Below, one piece after another: positions 1 to 7,708 of a DNA stretch of 18,027 bases. Source of the stretch: Firmicutes bacterium UBA5486 (GTDB lineage: Bacteria > Bacillota > UBA4882 > UBA10575); NCBI GenBank assembly GCA_002427045.1, contig DIPO01000049.1, forward strand, positions 1-18,027, given 5' to 3'. Numbering within the stretch: the first letter of the stretch is position 1; each line of letters starts with the position of its first letter. Position numbers and translations under genes: made by a program. The notes beneath the pieces were generated by a model. The model saw only the letters and a list, made by a program, of their open reading frames with translations, was not told where the DNA came from and ran no database searches.

Positions 1-37
1 TATTAAAGCTTTTTGCGTTGTGTCCTTTTTAAAAGGT

Positions 38-61
38 CCCAACACAATATATAGTGTTGGG
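38..61. repeat. Inverted repeat near window start
   Basis: CCCAACAC and GTGTTGGG form perfect 8-bp arms around an 8-nt AT loop. A smaller palindrome (CCTTTT-T-AAAAGG) lies just upstream. There is no clean T-run on either strand (CTTGTATT follows on +), so it is at best a weak terminator for a gene left of the window. It could equally be an operator. Confidence 0.5.
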
Positions 62-135
62 CTTGTATTAGGCTATCAATATATTGTGCAGGGAAAAAAA
101 TCAATGACAACGAAAAAAGCCCTAAAAGTGACTTG

Positions 136-188
136 TTGCTAAACATGAATAATTATAGTATAATAAGGTTATAATAAGAGTATAATAA
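136..188 (+). promoter_or_regulatory. Toxin-antitoxin promoter with triple TATAAT repeat
   Basis: TTGCTA (136-141) and TATAAT (159-164) are separated by 17 bp, a good sigma-A promoter. The TATAAT hexamer recurs at 170-175 and 181-186, an exact 11-bp period, within a repeated TATAATAAG unit. Either the extra copies are alternative -10 elements or the phased repeat is the autoregulatory operator of the Phd-type antitoxin encoded just downstream; the operator role is inference. Confidence 0.6.
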
Positions 189-221
189 TAAAAGAATAAT
201 TTATATAAGGAGGTGCGTTGG

Positions 222-491
222 GTGATTATCAAGTCTTCTACCAGTCTACGCAACGATTACGGAGCCATTTCCAAGCTAGCTCACGAGGCGCAGGAGCCCA
301 TCTATATTACAAAAAATGGTGAAGGTGACCTTGTCGTAATGAGTATAGACGCCTTCGAGAAACGAGAGGAAACTTTTCGGCTACGGGCGAAGCTAGAACT
401 CGCTGAAGCGTCGCGTCAAGCGGGTGACCAGACCTACACGATAGAAGAATCGCGCCGGCGGTTAAATGACATATATGAACGCAAGGTATAG
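222..491 (+). CDS. Phd/YefM-type antitoxin
   Basis: Antitoxin of a type II toxin-antitoxin pair. It would bind and neutralise the RelE/ParE-like toxin encoded next and repress their shared promoter. About 89 residues, as usual for the Phd/YefM family. The N-terminal half has the family pattern: strand IIKSS, a helix with LRNDYGAISKLAHE, then EPIYITKNGEGDLVVMS, followed by a helical, charged C-terminal tail that would wrap the toxin. Start choice: an upstream in-frame GTG at 213 lies inside the ribosome binding site AAGGAGGT (207-214), so GTG 222, seven bases after it, is preferred. The gene overlaps the toxin start, which implies translational coupling. The pair looks richer in G+C than the surrounding spacer, which would fit acquisition by transfer. 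Confidence 0.88.
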   Translation: MIIKSSTSLRNDYGAISKLAHEAQEPIYITKNGEGDLVVMSIDAFEKREETFRLRAKLELAEASRQAGDQTYTIEESRRRLNDIYERKV

Positions 492-813
492 ACTGATATT
501 GCTTGCACCGGCCCAAGAAGAGCTTGAAGAAATCGCCCTTGTCCACTTTCAACTGGTGGGATCCGAATCTGCGTGTAAGATAACTGACCGAATCTATTTG
601 GCTCTTGAAAAACTTCAAACTCACCCGAATTTAGGAATTGCCTGTCGGGACAAGCAGCTTGCTTCCCAGGGATATCGCATGTTGATTTGTAGGCCTTACC
701 TATGTTTCTACCGCTTGATTGCGGACACCGTATTTGTCTATCACATTGTAGATGGGCGCGCCGATTACCCAAAATTGTTAGTTGATATGAATAATACAAA
801 CTTCATCCCATAA
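466..813 (+). CDS. RelE/ParE-family toxin
   Basis: Toxin of the same type II module, 115 residues or 112 if the second in-frame ATG (475) is used. RelE members cleave mRNA on the ribosome and ParE members poison gyrase; the sequence alone does not tell me which applies. Family features: an N-terminal strand (YRLILLAPAQEELEEIA), two helices with ALEKLQTHPNLG, and the C-terminal sheet GYRMLICRPYLCFYRLIADTV followed by VYHIVDGRADYPKLL, which is the most diagnostic part. The start lies inside the antitoxin gene (26-nt overlap), so toxin translation probably depends on antitoxin translation. A strong terminator follows directly, making this a self-contained two-gene unit. Confidence 0.85.
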   Translation: MTYMNARYRLILLAPAQEELEEIALVHFQLVGSESACKITDRIYLALEKLQTHPNLGIACRDKQLASQGYRMLICRPYLCFYRLIADTVFVYHIVDGRADYPKLLVDMNNTNFIP

Positions 814-826
814 AAGAACAAAGAAG

Positions 827-860
827 GCGTTTCTAATACTTATCGATTAGAAACGCTTTT
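827..860 (+). terminator. Rho-independent terminator of the TA operon
   Basis: Perfect 11-bp stem GCGTTTCTAAT (827-837) / ATTAGAAACGC (846-856) with an 8-nt loop, followed by TTTTCTGTGTT. It lies 14 bp after the toxin stop. Confidence 0.9.
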
Positions 861-1186
861 CTGTGTTAAAGTGGTGCGTTACTCGTTTGTGGTTTAATCT
901 TAAATAATTGAATTATGTAATTCCTGAAAGTAAGAAACAAAAAATCCAAACTAATAAACGTTACTAGTTGCTTGTTAATAATGAACATGGCAGCCTATGC
1001 AAGAAAGTATTGATATTTTTTGCGCGAACTCAAATTTTTTCCCCTTTAATTATATCCTTTAAGCAAAGTCAAAATAAATTAAATCACTAAAAAACTAGAT
1101 GAAAAACTTAAGCCCCGCTAAACTAGGAGGGTTAAGGAATTGTCTAATGTAAATTATGATATGATTCCTTAAAAATTCTGTAGTTC
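861..1186. other. Intergenic spacer, no gene seen
   Basis: AT-rich spacer between the TA terminator and the dnaE promoter. It contains one CGTTACTCG word (877-885) and two copies of the GAATT-N4-AATTC-type palindrome (908-924 and, degenerate, near 1137-1150). I see no ORF with a ribosome binding site and no RNA fold that I recognise. Confidence 0.6.
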
Positions 1187-1191
1187 TTAAA

Positions 1192-1247
1192 TTATGCAAT
1201 TCCTTAGATTATGATATAATTATAATCAGAATCACAGAGGCGGAGGT
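1192..1247 (+). promoter_or_regulatory. dnaE promoter and ribosome binding site
   Basis: Extended -10 TGA-TATAAT (TATAAT at 1215-1220) with a weak -35 (TTATGC, 1192-1197) 17 bp upstream. The -35 lies inside a copy of the recurring palindrome (1187-1203), so a protein bound there would block this promoter. GGAGGT (1242-1247) is 9 nt before the ATG. Confidence 0.6.
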
Positions 1248-1256
1248 AATTAATAG

Positions 1257-4200
1257 ATGACAGATTTTGTTCATTTACACACCCATTCTCAGTATTCACT
1301 TTTGGACGGGGCCGCCTCGCTTGAGCGTTTGGTACAAGAAGCAGCTGCTACCGGGCAACGAGCAGTAGCTGTTACGGATCATGGTGTAATGTATGGAATC
1401 TTTAAGTTTTATCAAGCGGCTAAGGAGGCGGGGATTAAACCAATAATCGGGTGTGAAGTTTATGTTGCCAGAAGAACCAGGCATGATCGTGAAGCTAAAT
1501 TGGATGAAGATCCATACCATTTAGTGTTGTTGGCAGAGAATGAAATTGGATACAAAAACCTAGTTAAATTGGTCTCCCTTAGTCATCTGGAAGGATTCTA
1601 TTATCGGCCACGTGTTGATCGGGAGATTTTAGCTGCCTATTCCGAAGGATTGATTGTCCTTTCAGCCTGTTTAAGTGGGGAGATAGCTTCCCACCTTTTA
1701 GTTGGGGACAAGGAATCGGCACAGAAAACGGCTGAATGGTATAAAGAGGTCTTTGGAAGTAAAAATTTCTTTTTGGAACTCCAGTACCAAGGGATTGAAG
1801 GGCAAAGAGCTGTTAATCGGGAACTGCTGGCCATCGCCAAAGATCTTGACCTAGGAGTAGTAGCAACTAATGATCTCCATTACATAAAAAGAGAAGATGC
1901 AATGGTACATGATGTACTACTATGTATTCAGACTGGGAAAACAATAAATGATCCCGATCGCCTTAAGTTTGCGACTGATGAGTTTTACTTTAAAACCGGG
2001 GAGGAGATGGCACAAGCCTTTCGGGAAGTACCGGAAGCTTTAAAAAATACTGCGGCCATTGCGGAGCGGTGTGAAGTTGAATTTGAACTAGGGAAATATC
2101 ATCTCCCGAAATATAAAGTACCGGATGGCTTTAATAAAGAATCCTATCTGGAATACCTTTGCCGGGAGGGTTTGCAGCAACGTTATCCAAAAAAGACTCA
2201 GGAACTTGAAGAACGGCTTTCTTATGAGTTATCAGTAATTAAAGAGACTGGTTTTGCCGGTTATTTTTTGATTGTCTGGGATTTTGTCCACTATGCTAAA
2301 AGCAGAGGGATTGCCGTGGGCCCGGGCCGGGGTTCGGGAGCCGGTAGCCTGGTAGGTTATTTGCTGGGAATTACAGAGCTTGATCCATTAGAACATCAGC
2401 TTCTTTTTGAGCGGTTTTTAAATCCGGAACGGGTTTCGATGCCGGATTTTGATATTGATTTTTGTTTTGAACGACGTGGAGAGGTCATTGAATATGTAAA
2501 AGAGAAATATGGCCGCGATCATGTGGCACAGATTATTACCTTTGGTACAATGGCTGCCCGGGGGGCAATCCGGGATGTCGGACGAGTACTGGGTTTGCCT
2601 TATGGCGAGGTTGATAAGATTGCTAAAATGATCCCTAATGAATTGGGGATTACATTAGAAGATGCCTTAAAGAACTCTACTGAACTTGAGACTCTGGTTC
2701 GCGAAAATGAACAGATATCAAGGTTAGTTAGTATTGCCAGGGCAGTAGAGGGCTTTCCCCGGCATGCTTCCATACATGCGGCCGGAGTAGTTATCACACC
2801 TCAAGCGATAACTGATTATGTCCCTCTAGCCAGGGCGAGTGAGGGTGAGGCTACTACTCAGTATCCAATGGAAGACTTAGAAACGATTGGCCTATTGAAA
2901 ATGGATTTTCTCGGCCTTCGCACCTTAACGGTTCTGCAGGATACTATGGAGTTAGTGAGAGAGACCAAGGGAGAAGAACTTACTCTCTCCGCTATACCTC
3001 AAGGGGATACTGCTGCCTACAGCCTGCTTCGCTCCGGTCAGACACTGGGCCTTTTCCAATTAGAGAGTAGTGGGATGAGACGACTTTTAGTCCAGCTAGC
3101 ACCGGAAGTCTTTGAAGATCTCATTTCTTTAGTGGCACTTTACAGACCGGGGCCTTTGGGTAGTGGAATGGTAGATGATTTTATTAAGAGACGTCATGGG
3201 GAAAAGGAGAATGCCTACCTTCATCCTTTACTAGAAGAGATCTTAGAACCAACCTATGGAATAATTCTCTATCAGGAACAGGTTATGCAGATCTGTCATC
3301 GTTTAGGTGGCTTTACATTAGGAGAATCCGATTTGGTCCGACGGGCAATGGGTAAGAAACAACCGGAAGTCTTAAGTGCTTTACGCGAAAAGTTTGTTAA
3401 AGGAGCAGAAGAACAGGGGATCTCTAGGAAAATTGGGGAAGAAATTTTCAGTCTGATGGAATACTTTGCCGGTTACGGTTTTAATAAATCGCATTCCGCA
3501 GCTTACGCCATGATTGCCTACTGGACAGCTTATTTTAAAGCCAATTATCCACAGGAATTTATGGCTGCTTTATTAACTAGTGTTATTGGTAGAAGTGATA
3601 AGGTCGGGATTTATATTGAAGAGTGCCGAAGATTGGGGATTCAAATCTATCCTCCGGAAGTAAATCATAGCCAAGCCCGGTTTACCGTAGAAGGGCGGGG
3701 AATTCGTATTGGTTTATTAGCAGTTAAAAATCTGGGGGAGGGTGCAATTGAGGAAATTGTTCTTGAGCGCAAGCAGGGATCATTTAAATCTTTATACGAT
3801 TTTTGTCGCCGCCTTGATCTAGGAGTATTAAATAAAAGAGCAGTGGAGAGTTTAATCCGGGTGGGAGCTTTTGCCTCAACAAAAAGAACCCGCCGGGAGA
3901 TGCTGGATGCCTTAGATAATGCTTTTGAACAATCCCATCGGTTATCGGCCTCTCGCCGGGAGGGACAATTATCTTTTTTTGATTTAGACCAGGGTTTTAC
4001 TGTTGAAACTGGTGAGCATTGGACAGGGGCTGAAGAATTCCCGCAACCCGTTCTTCTTAATATGGAAAAAGAGTATCTTGGTGTTTATCTAACTGGCCAT
4101 CCTATTGATCCGTGGAAAGATAAGTTTAAAGAGTTTGGTTTTCCTTCAATTGCGGAAACTTTAGAAGATGATACAAAAAACGGGGAAGTGATAATTGGAG

Positions 4201-4442
4201 GGGTGGTCAGTAGCTGGCGTCGGCTGACGACTAAAGCCGGGAAACTAATGGCGACTTTTACTATGGAGGATTTGACTGCTTCGATTGAGGTATTAGTTTT
4301 CCCAAAACTATACGAAAAAACATATTTGGAAGCTGATAATGACCGGGTAGTAGTAGTAAAAGGAAGATTAGATGTGAATGAAAGAGAGAAGAAATTATTA
4401 GCCAGTCAGATCCGTTGGCTCTCTAATGAGCTGGAGGAATAA
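1257..4442 (+). CDS. dnaE: DNA polymerase III alpha subunit DnaE
   Basis: Replicative DNA polymerase of the C family. In Bacillota that also carry PolC, DnaE usually extends primers before hand-over to PolC. Domains: N-terminal PHP domain from residue 4 (HLHTHSQYSLLDG, later VTDHG and GCEVY); palm with catalytic aspartates D397 and D399 in PDFDIDF and D550 in KMDFLGLRTLT; a fingers region with ALYRPGPLGSGM and YQEQVM; helix-hairpin-helix region (GYGFNKSHSAAYA and beyond); and an OB fold at roughly 975-1050. At 1061 residues it is shorter than Proteobacterial DnaE (about 1160) and ends soon after the OB fold, so no long tau-binding C-terminal domain is present. ATG 1257 has GGAGGT at ideal spacing. 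No accA or pfkA follows, unlike many genomes. Confidence 0.97.
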   Translation: MTDFVHLHTHSQYSLLDGAASLERLVQEAAATGQRAVAVTDHGVMYGIFKFYQAAKEAGIKPIIGCEVYVARRTRHDREAKLDEDPYHLVLLAENEIGYKNLVKLVSLSHLEGFYYRPRVDREILAAYSEGLIVLSACLSGEIASHLLVGDKESAQKTAEWYKEVFGSKNFFLELQYQGIEGQRAVNRELLAIAKDLDLGVVATNDLHYIKREDAMVHDVLLCIQTGKTINDPDRLKFATDEFYFKTGEEMAQAFREVPEALKNTAAIAERCEVEFELGKYHLPKYKVPDGFNKESYLEYLCREGLQQRYPKKTQELEERLSYELSVIKETGFAGYFLIVWDFVHYAKSRGIAVGPGRGSGAGSLVGYLLGITELDPLEHQLLFERFLNPERVSMPDFDIDFCFERRGEVIEYVKEKYGRDHVAQIITFGTMAARGAIRDVGRVLGLPYGEVDKIAKMIPNELGITLEDALKNSTELETLVRENEQISRLVSIARAVEGFPRHASIHAAGVVITPQAITDYVPLARASEGEATTQYPMEDLETIGLLKMDFLGLRTLTVLQDTMELVRETKGEELTLSAIPQGDTAAYSLLRSGQTLGLFQLESSGMRRLLVQLAPEVFEDLISLVALYRPGPLGSGMVDDFIKRRHGEKENAYLHPLLEEILEPTYGIILYQEQVMQICHRLGGFTLGESDLVRRAMGKKQPEVLSALREKFVKGAEEQGISRKIGEEIFSLMEYFAGYGFNKSHSAAYAMIAYWTAYFKANYPQEFMAALLTSVIGRSDKVGIYIEECRRLGIQIYPPEVNHSQARFTVEGRGIRIGLLAVKNLGEGAIEEIVLERKQGSFKSLYDFCRRLDLGVLNKRAVESLIRVGAFASTKRTRREMLDALDNAFEQSHRLSASRREGQLSFFDLDQGFTVETGEHWTGAEEFPQPVLLNMEKEYLGVYLTGHPIDPWKDKFKEFGFPSIAETLEDDTKNGEVIIGGVVSSWRRLTTKAGKLMATFTMEDLTASIEVLVFPKLYEKTYLEADNDRVVVVKGRLDVNEREKKLLASQIRWLSNELEE

Positions 4443-4761
4443 TGTATCTCGCAGCTTGTTTCTAGTCGCTCGTTACTCGTGTTGAAGACCAGCCTTTGGA
4501 GGCTAGTTCCGATATTTGCATCTTTTTATGTGCCTAGCTAGGCTGCGGTGGAGGAATATATAATACCGGAGCTGAACCTTAGAATGCTTGAATAGATTCA
4601 CCTAAACCAAGAAACAACTTCTGACCAGGCGGAGATTATAACTAAAATTGAATTTTTATCATATGCGCTGGCAGTAGCCAGCGTGGGCGAATACGCAAAA
4701 AGAGGAAAAAGGTAAAATATGTGAAGTAAGATCATAAACGAGAAATAATAAAGAAAGGAAG
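4443..4761. other. Intergenic spacer with degraded coding remnant
   Basis: Contains a CGTTACTCG word (4471-4479), a short imperfect hairpin around AGCCT-TTGG-AGGCT (4491-4504) without a T-run, and the coding-like stretch listed separately at 4548-4715. I see no convincing terminator for dnaE. Confidence 0.5.
4548..4715 (+). pseudogene. Possible broken small gene (in-frame TAG)
   Basis: From GTG 4548 one frame reads 15 codons ending in IIPELNLRMLE, then TAG (4593-4595), then 39 open codons to TAA 4713. The second part (LNQETTSDQAEIITKIEF, then SYALAVASVGEYAKRGKR) has the amphipathic look of a real helical protein. I do not recognise the family. A 22-bp segment here (4672-4693) matches 13389-13410 at 19 of 22 positions, so both may derive from one older element. 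A chance open frame cannot be excluded. Confidence 0.25.
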
Positions 4762-4767
4762 ATGCAG

Positions 4768-5559
4768 ATGATACTAACTACAGTAACAGATGAAGTTTTT
4801 AACGATGATTTAAAAAAGAGCGTAGAGATTGCTACTCAGGAAGGGATTACTCATTTTGAGATTAGAAGGATTGAAGGCCGCAGGTTTCCCTTAATTGAAG
4901 AAGATGATCTAAAAAAGCTGAAGATCTTTAAAGATGAGTATGCCCTTACTTATACGGCTGTATCTCCTGGAACTTTTAAGGTCCCTTTGCGTAGCAAAGA
5001 GTTTAATTATCATCGAGGGGAACTAATGGATAAGACGATGGCAATGGCTGAAGAACTTGATGTAAATAAGATTATTATTTTTAGTGTGAAGAGGGATCCA
5101 AGCGATCAAGCGGGAGATCTCCAGCAAGTAATTGAAGAATTGGGGAATGTAGCCCGTCGAGCGGAGAAAAATGGGTTTACAGTGATGATTGAGAATGAAC
5201 CGGGTTTTTGGGCTGATACCAGTGAAAATTGCCTGAAGATACTTAAGGCAATAAATATGAAAAAACTAAGATTAAATTGGGATCCGGGAAATCTCTTTAA
5301 AACAGGAGAGCATGATTATAAACCCGGGTATGAACGCTTAAAATCATTTATTGCTAATGTCCATCTGAAAGATGCCAAGCTGGTAGAAGGTGAGAATCTT
5401 TATGTTCCTTTAGGTGAAGGGGAGATTAATTATCAACAACAGATTGCTGATTTAAGAGCAGATGGGTATAAGGGCTGCCTTACAGTCGAAACTCATTGTC
5501 ATCCTTTACCTGATACATTTATTCAATCAGTTGCTTATTTAAAGAAACTTTTGGGTTAA
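4768..5559 (+). CDS. Sugar phosphate isomerase/epimerase-like TIM barrel protein
   Basis: Member of the xylose-isomerase-like TIM-barrel superfamily (AP-endonuclease-2 fold), about 263 residues, the normal size. Likely acts in the cytoplasm as a metal-dependent isomerase or epimerase of a sugar or inositol derivative; the substrate cannot be told. The expected acidic and His metal ligands sit at strand ends: VMIENEPGFW, RLNWDPGN, ANVHLKDAK and LTVETHCHP. ATG 4768 is preferred over ATG 4762 because AAGGAAG (4755-4761) touches 4762 but lies six bases before 4768. It stands alone, about 320 bp after dnaE, so there is no operon partner to suggest a pathway. Confidence 0.82.
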   Translation: MILTTVTDEVFNDDLKKSVEIATQEGITHFEIRRIEGRRFPLIEEDDLKKLKIFKDEYALTYTAVSPGTFKVPLRSKEFNYHRGELMDKTMAMAEELDVNKIIIFSVKRDPSDQAGDLQQVIEELGNVARRAEKNGFTVMIENEPGFWADTSENCLKILKAINMKKLRLNWDPGNLFKTGEHDYKPGYERLKSFIANVHLKDAKLVEGENLYVPLGEGEINYQQQIADLRADGYKGCLTVETHCHPLPDTFIQSVAYLKKLLG

Positions 5560-5804
5560 TCTTTCTGCCTGATGAAGAATTGATGGCAACCAAGGCCTTA
5601 TTCTAAAAGGGAAGTATTGAAGCGCATTTTTCTTAAAGATTAATTGTTGAATTTGTGATGATTGTAGGAGCCAAGGGTTCCTTTTCCCTAAATTATCATA
5701 ACTACTTTCCAGTAATTTACCTATATATTCATATATATATAAGTGTTATGCTTAGTTTAAGTGGGCAAAAAAGTCTATGGAAAAACTCTAAAGGGGGGAT
5801 AAGG

Positions 5805-6512
5805 ATGAAAGAGAAGAATTTTGCCATAATACTTGGGATTAGCTTGATTATAAGTTCGGTTATAGGTGGCCTGTTTTTTTATCATAGCAGGCAACAGACG
5901 AAAACTATTAAGGTGACAGGGGCTGCTACCCAAAGCTTAAGCTCAGATATTGTTAAATGGAGGGTATCAATTGCCAAAACTGTAGACCTTAATGGATTAA
6001 AAGAGGGGTATAAGCTTATAAACAACGATTTGAATACCTTTTTATCTACTTTAGAGGCAAATGGAATCAAGAAGGATGAAGTCACCATAAATCCTATATA
6101 TACCAACCAAAATTATAATCAGCAAGGAAATGTAAGTGGGTACACTTTGGTACAAAACATCTTTATTATCTCTAAGGATCTAGATCAACTTGAAAAGCTA
6201 GCCTTAAATCCTTGGACTTTTACAGATCAAGGAATATTTCTGCAATCATCTAATCTGGAGTATTATATCTCTAATATTGATCAAGTTAAAAGAGATTTGT
6301 TAGCTGATGCCACGAAAGATGCAAAGCAACGGGCTGAGGAGATCGTAAAGAGCTCTGGTGATGTAATTAAGAATATCATGACCGCTAGGGCTGGAGTATT
6401 TCAGATAACAGAACCTTATTCTACGGAAGTAATGGATTATGGTATTTATAATACCTCAACTAGAGAAAAAGATATTACTGTAACAGTTCATGTAACCTTT
6501 TCTTTAGAATAG
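5805..6512 (+). CDS. SIMPL (DUF541) domain membrane-anchored protein
   Basis: SIMPL-domain protein of about 235 residues. An N-terminal signal anchor (roughly residues 5-25, FAIILGISLIISSVIGGLFF) is followed by an extracytoplasmic SIMPL domain. Supporting motifs are IKVTGAATQSLSSDIVKW at the start of the domain, the central GYTLVQNIFI, the helix DATKDAKQRAEEIVKSSG, and the closing strand KDITVTVHVTFSLE. The function of bacterial SIMPL proteins is largely unknown; relatives have been tied to stress tolerance and outer-surface assembly. An upstream in-frame ATG at 5655 would add 50 residues with no family match. ATG 5805 has AAAGGGGGG (5790-5798) six bases before it and places the anchor at the N-terminus. 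A terminator-like hairpin follows at 6557. Confidence 0.85.
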   Translation: MKEKNFAIILGISLIISSVIGGLFFYHSRQQTKTIKVTGAATQSLSSDIVKWRVSIAKTVDLNGLKEGYKLINNDLNTFLSTLEANGIKKDEVTINPIYTNQNYNQQGNVSGYTLVQNIFIISKDLDQLEKLALNPWTFTDQGIFLQSSNLEYYISNIDQVKRDLLADATKDAKQRAEEIVKSSGDVIKNIMTARAGVFQITEPYSTEVMDYGIYNTSTREKDITVTVHVTFSLE

Positions 6513-6556
6513 GATTGGAATTATTATTATTTTGTATGTTTCTTGATATGTTTTAG

Positions 6557-6603
6557 GACTTTTTATGGAGCTTTCACGTTCTGTAAAAAGTCTTTTGTTA
6601 TTT
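6557..6603 (+). terminator. Probable terminator after SIMPL gene
   Basis: GACTTTTTA (6557-6565) pairs perfectly with TAAAAAGTC (6584-6592) across an 18-nt loop, followed by TTTTGTTATTT. The stem is AT-rich and the loop long, so strength is uncertain. Confidence 0.6.
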
Positions 6604-7062
6604 GCGTGATTTACATAATGTGAGGAAATTCCTTGAATCTAAAATAGTCATGCACCTCAGCAAGCTGGGACTCTTGAAAGGATGAAAACAGCGGCTCGCG
6701 ATGTCCATGTCGTTTGACCTGATTTTAATCTCTGCTTTACTAAGAATGCTGAAGGGAAAATACATAAAAGTTACCCAAAGAATTATGTTTAGAAACGGAA
6801 ATAAACATAATTAAAGGGATAATCTTTTAGTTTACAACTCAACAAACGGCTGGTAGAATAGTTGATGTAATACAGCTCTGAAACTTAGCAAAAAACACAG
6901 CAGTTATTTAAGAAACAGATCAAGCAAATAATCTAATAATTGAGATTACAAATTTCTACAGAAAAAATGCAGTTATATATCGAATAAATTCTAAAGTAAT
7001 AATCGAAGTAAAAGTTTATGTAATGAATTAACTAACTTGTATTTAGAACAACAGAGCAGTAT
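6604..7062. other. Long spacer, possible decayed coding sequence
   Basis: No intact gene. In one + frame, 6831-7031 reads like protein broken by TGA (6879) and TAA (6909): QTAGRIVDVIQL, then NLAKNTAVI, then a 39-codon stretch beginning ETDQANNLIIEITNF and ending IIEVKVYVMN. This may be a decayed gene, but I recognise no family, and a low-complexity AT-rich chance frame is possible. Confidence 0.3.
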
Positions 7063-7100
7063 AAAAAAGACCGGGGAAACATGAAAACCCGGTCTTTTTT
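7063..7100. terminator. Strong bidirectional terminator
   Basis: AAAAAAGACCGGG (7063-7075) pairs perfectly with CCCGGTCTTTTTT (7088-7100), 12-nt loop, with A and T runs on both sides. On the minus strand it lies 27 bp after the end of the AbrB-like gene, which is its most likely client. Confidence 0.93.
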
Positions 7101-7126
7101 TATGTTATTAATTATTATTAAAATTA

Positions 7127-7387
7127 TTAAGCTTCAGCTTCCTCAAGAATCTCTTGGATACAGGCTTTGCAAATTGACTTACCTTTTATCTCATGTAAAC
7201 CATTAATTTTTCCGCAAAACATACATCCTGGTTGATATTTCTTGAGAATAATCGTTTGATCATCCGTATAGATTTCTAGAGGGTCTTTGATTGCAATATT
7301 CAATTGTTCCCTGGTTTCTTTAGGAATAACAATACGCCCAAGTTCATCTACTTTGCGGACTATTCCAATGGAAATCAGCTTAAACAC
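7127..7387 (-). CDS. AbrB/SpoVT-family transcriptional regulator with Cys4 tail
   Basis: DNA-binding transition-state-type regulator. Residues from about 5 to 52 are a typical AbrB swapped-hairpin domain, very close to Bacillus AbrB (IGIVRKVDELGRIVIP, then DPLEIYTDDQTIILKKY). The C-terminal 30 residues differ: CMFCG, then a spacer, then CKAC, a likely zinc ribbon where Bacillus AbrB has a different dimerisation domain. Start is odd: the GTG at 7387 abuts the AGGAGG motif (7388-7393) with no spacing, whereas codon 4, a CTG at 7378-7376, is eight bases downstream. It aligns exactly with the Met of MKSTGIVRKVDELGR in Bacillus AbrB. The true start may therefore be that CTG (83 aa). Divergent from the glycosyltransferase gene; a strong terminator follows. 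Confidence 0.9.
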   Translation of the reverse strand: MFKLISIGIVRKVDELGRIVIPKETREQLNIAIKDPLEIYTDDQTIILKKYQPGCMFCGKINGLHEIKGKSICKACIQEILEEAEA

Positions 7388-7417
7388 CTCCTACAGAAAT
7401 TTTAAACCTACTTTAAA

Positions 7418-7435
7418 GAAATTCCATAATTTTAA
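7418..7435. repeat. Degenerate copy of the GAATT-N4-AATTC palindrome
   Basis: AAATT-CCAT-AATTT lies 31 bp upstream of the AbrB-like gene on its promoter side. Weak member of the repeat family; a better copy (TTGAATT-ATGT-AATTTCC) is at 7503-7520 in the same spacer. Confidence 0.35.
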
Positions 7436-7631
7436 CGTTTCCGTGGCTTGATGCTCGTCTCTTGCCGTTTACTTGAGATTAATGTTTATCTAGAAGTTAG
7501 CCTTGAATTATGTAATTTCCTTATCATATAAATTATAACAGTAATAGTTTAAATTAACACTTGATAATAGTTTATTTTTTTGTAAAACTTTTAAAACCCA
7601 GTTAGTGTTTATTTTTAATTTTATGTTAGCT

Positions 7632-7698
7632 TAGACTTTATATAGAACCCGTGCTATAATAATGACAAGTTTTAAAATACGTAAGGTATTTGGAGGAG
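7632..7698 (+). promoter_or_regulatory. Promoter and RBS of the glycosyltransferase gene
   Basis: Extended -10 TGC-TATAAT (TATAAT 7655-7660) with a 4-of-6 match to the -35 (TAGACT, 7632-7637) 17 bp upstream. GGAGG (7692-7696) precedes the ATG by 12 nt, slightly long. Confidence 0.65.
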
Positions 7699-7708
7699 CT
7701 TTTTAAGA

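Noticed and set aside
213..221. GTG at 213 as antitoxin start
   Set aside because: It lies within AAGGAGGT, the ribosome binding site itself; GTG 222 is correctly spaced.
434..799. Minus-strand 121-codon frame opposite the toxin
   Set aside because: It has no ribosome binding site and no family resemblance, and it fully overlaps a convincing TA pair.
1100..1153. 17-codon ORF upstream of dnaE as a leader peptide
   Set aside because: No ribosome binding site, no attenuator fold and no meaningful residue run.
4593..4595. Amber readthrough (pyrrolysine or suppression) in the small frame
   Set aside because: One TAG in a short, unrecognised frame is no evidence of recoding; decay is simpler.
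5655..5804. N-terminal extension of the SIMPL protein
   Set aside because: No family similarity, no ribosome binding site at 5655, and a strong one directly before ATG 5805.
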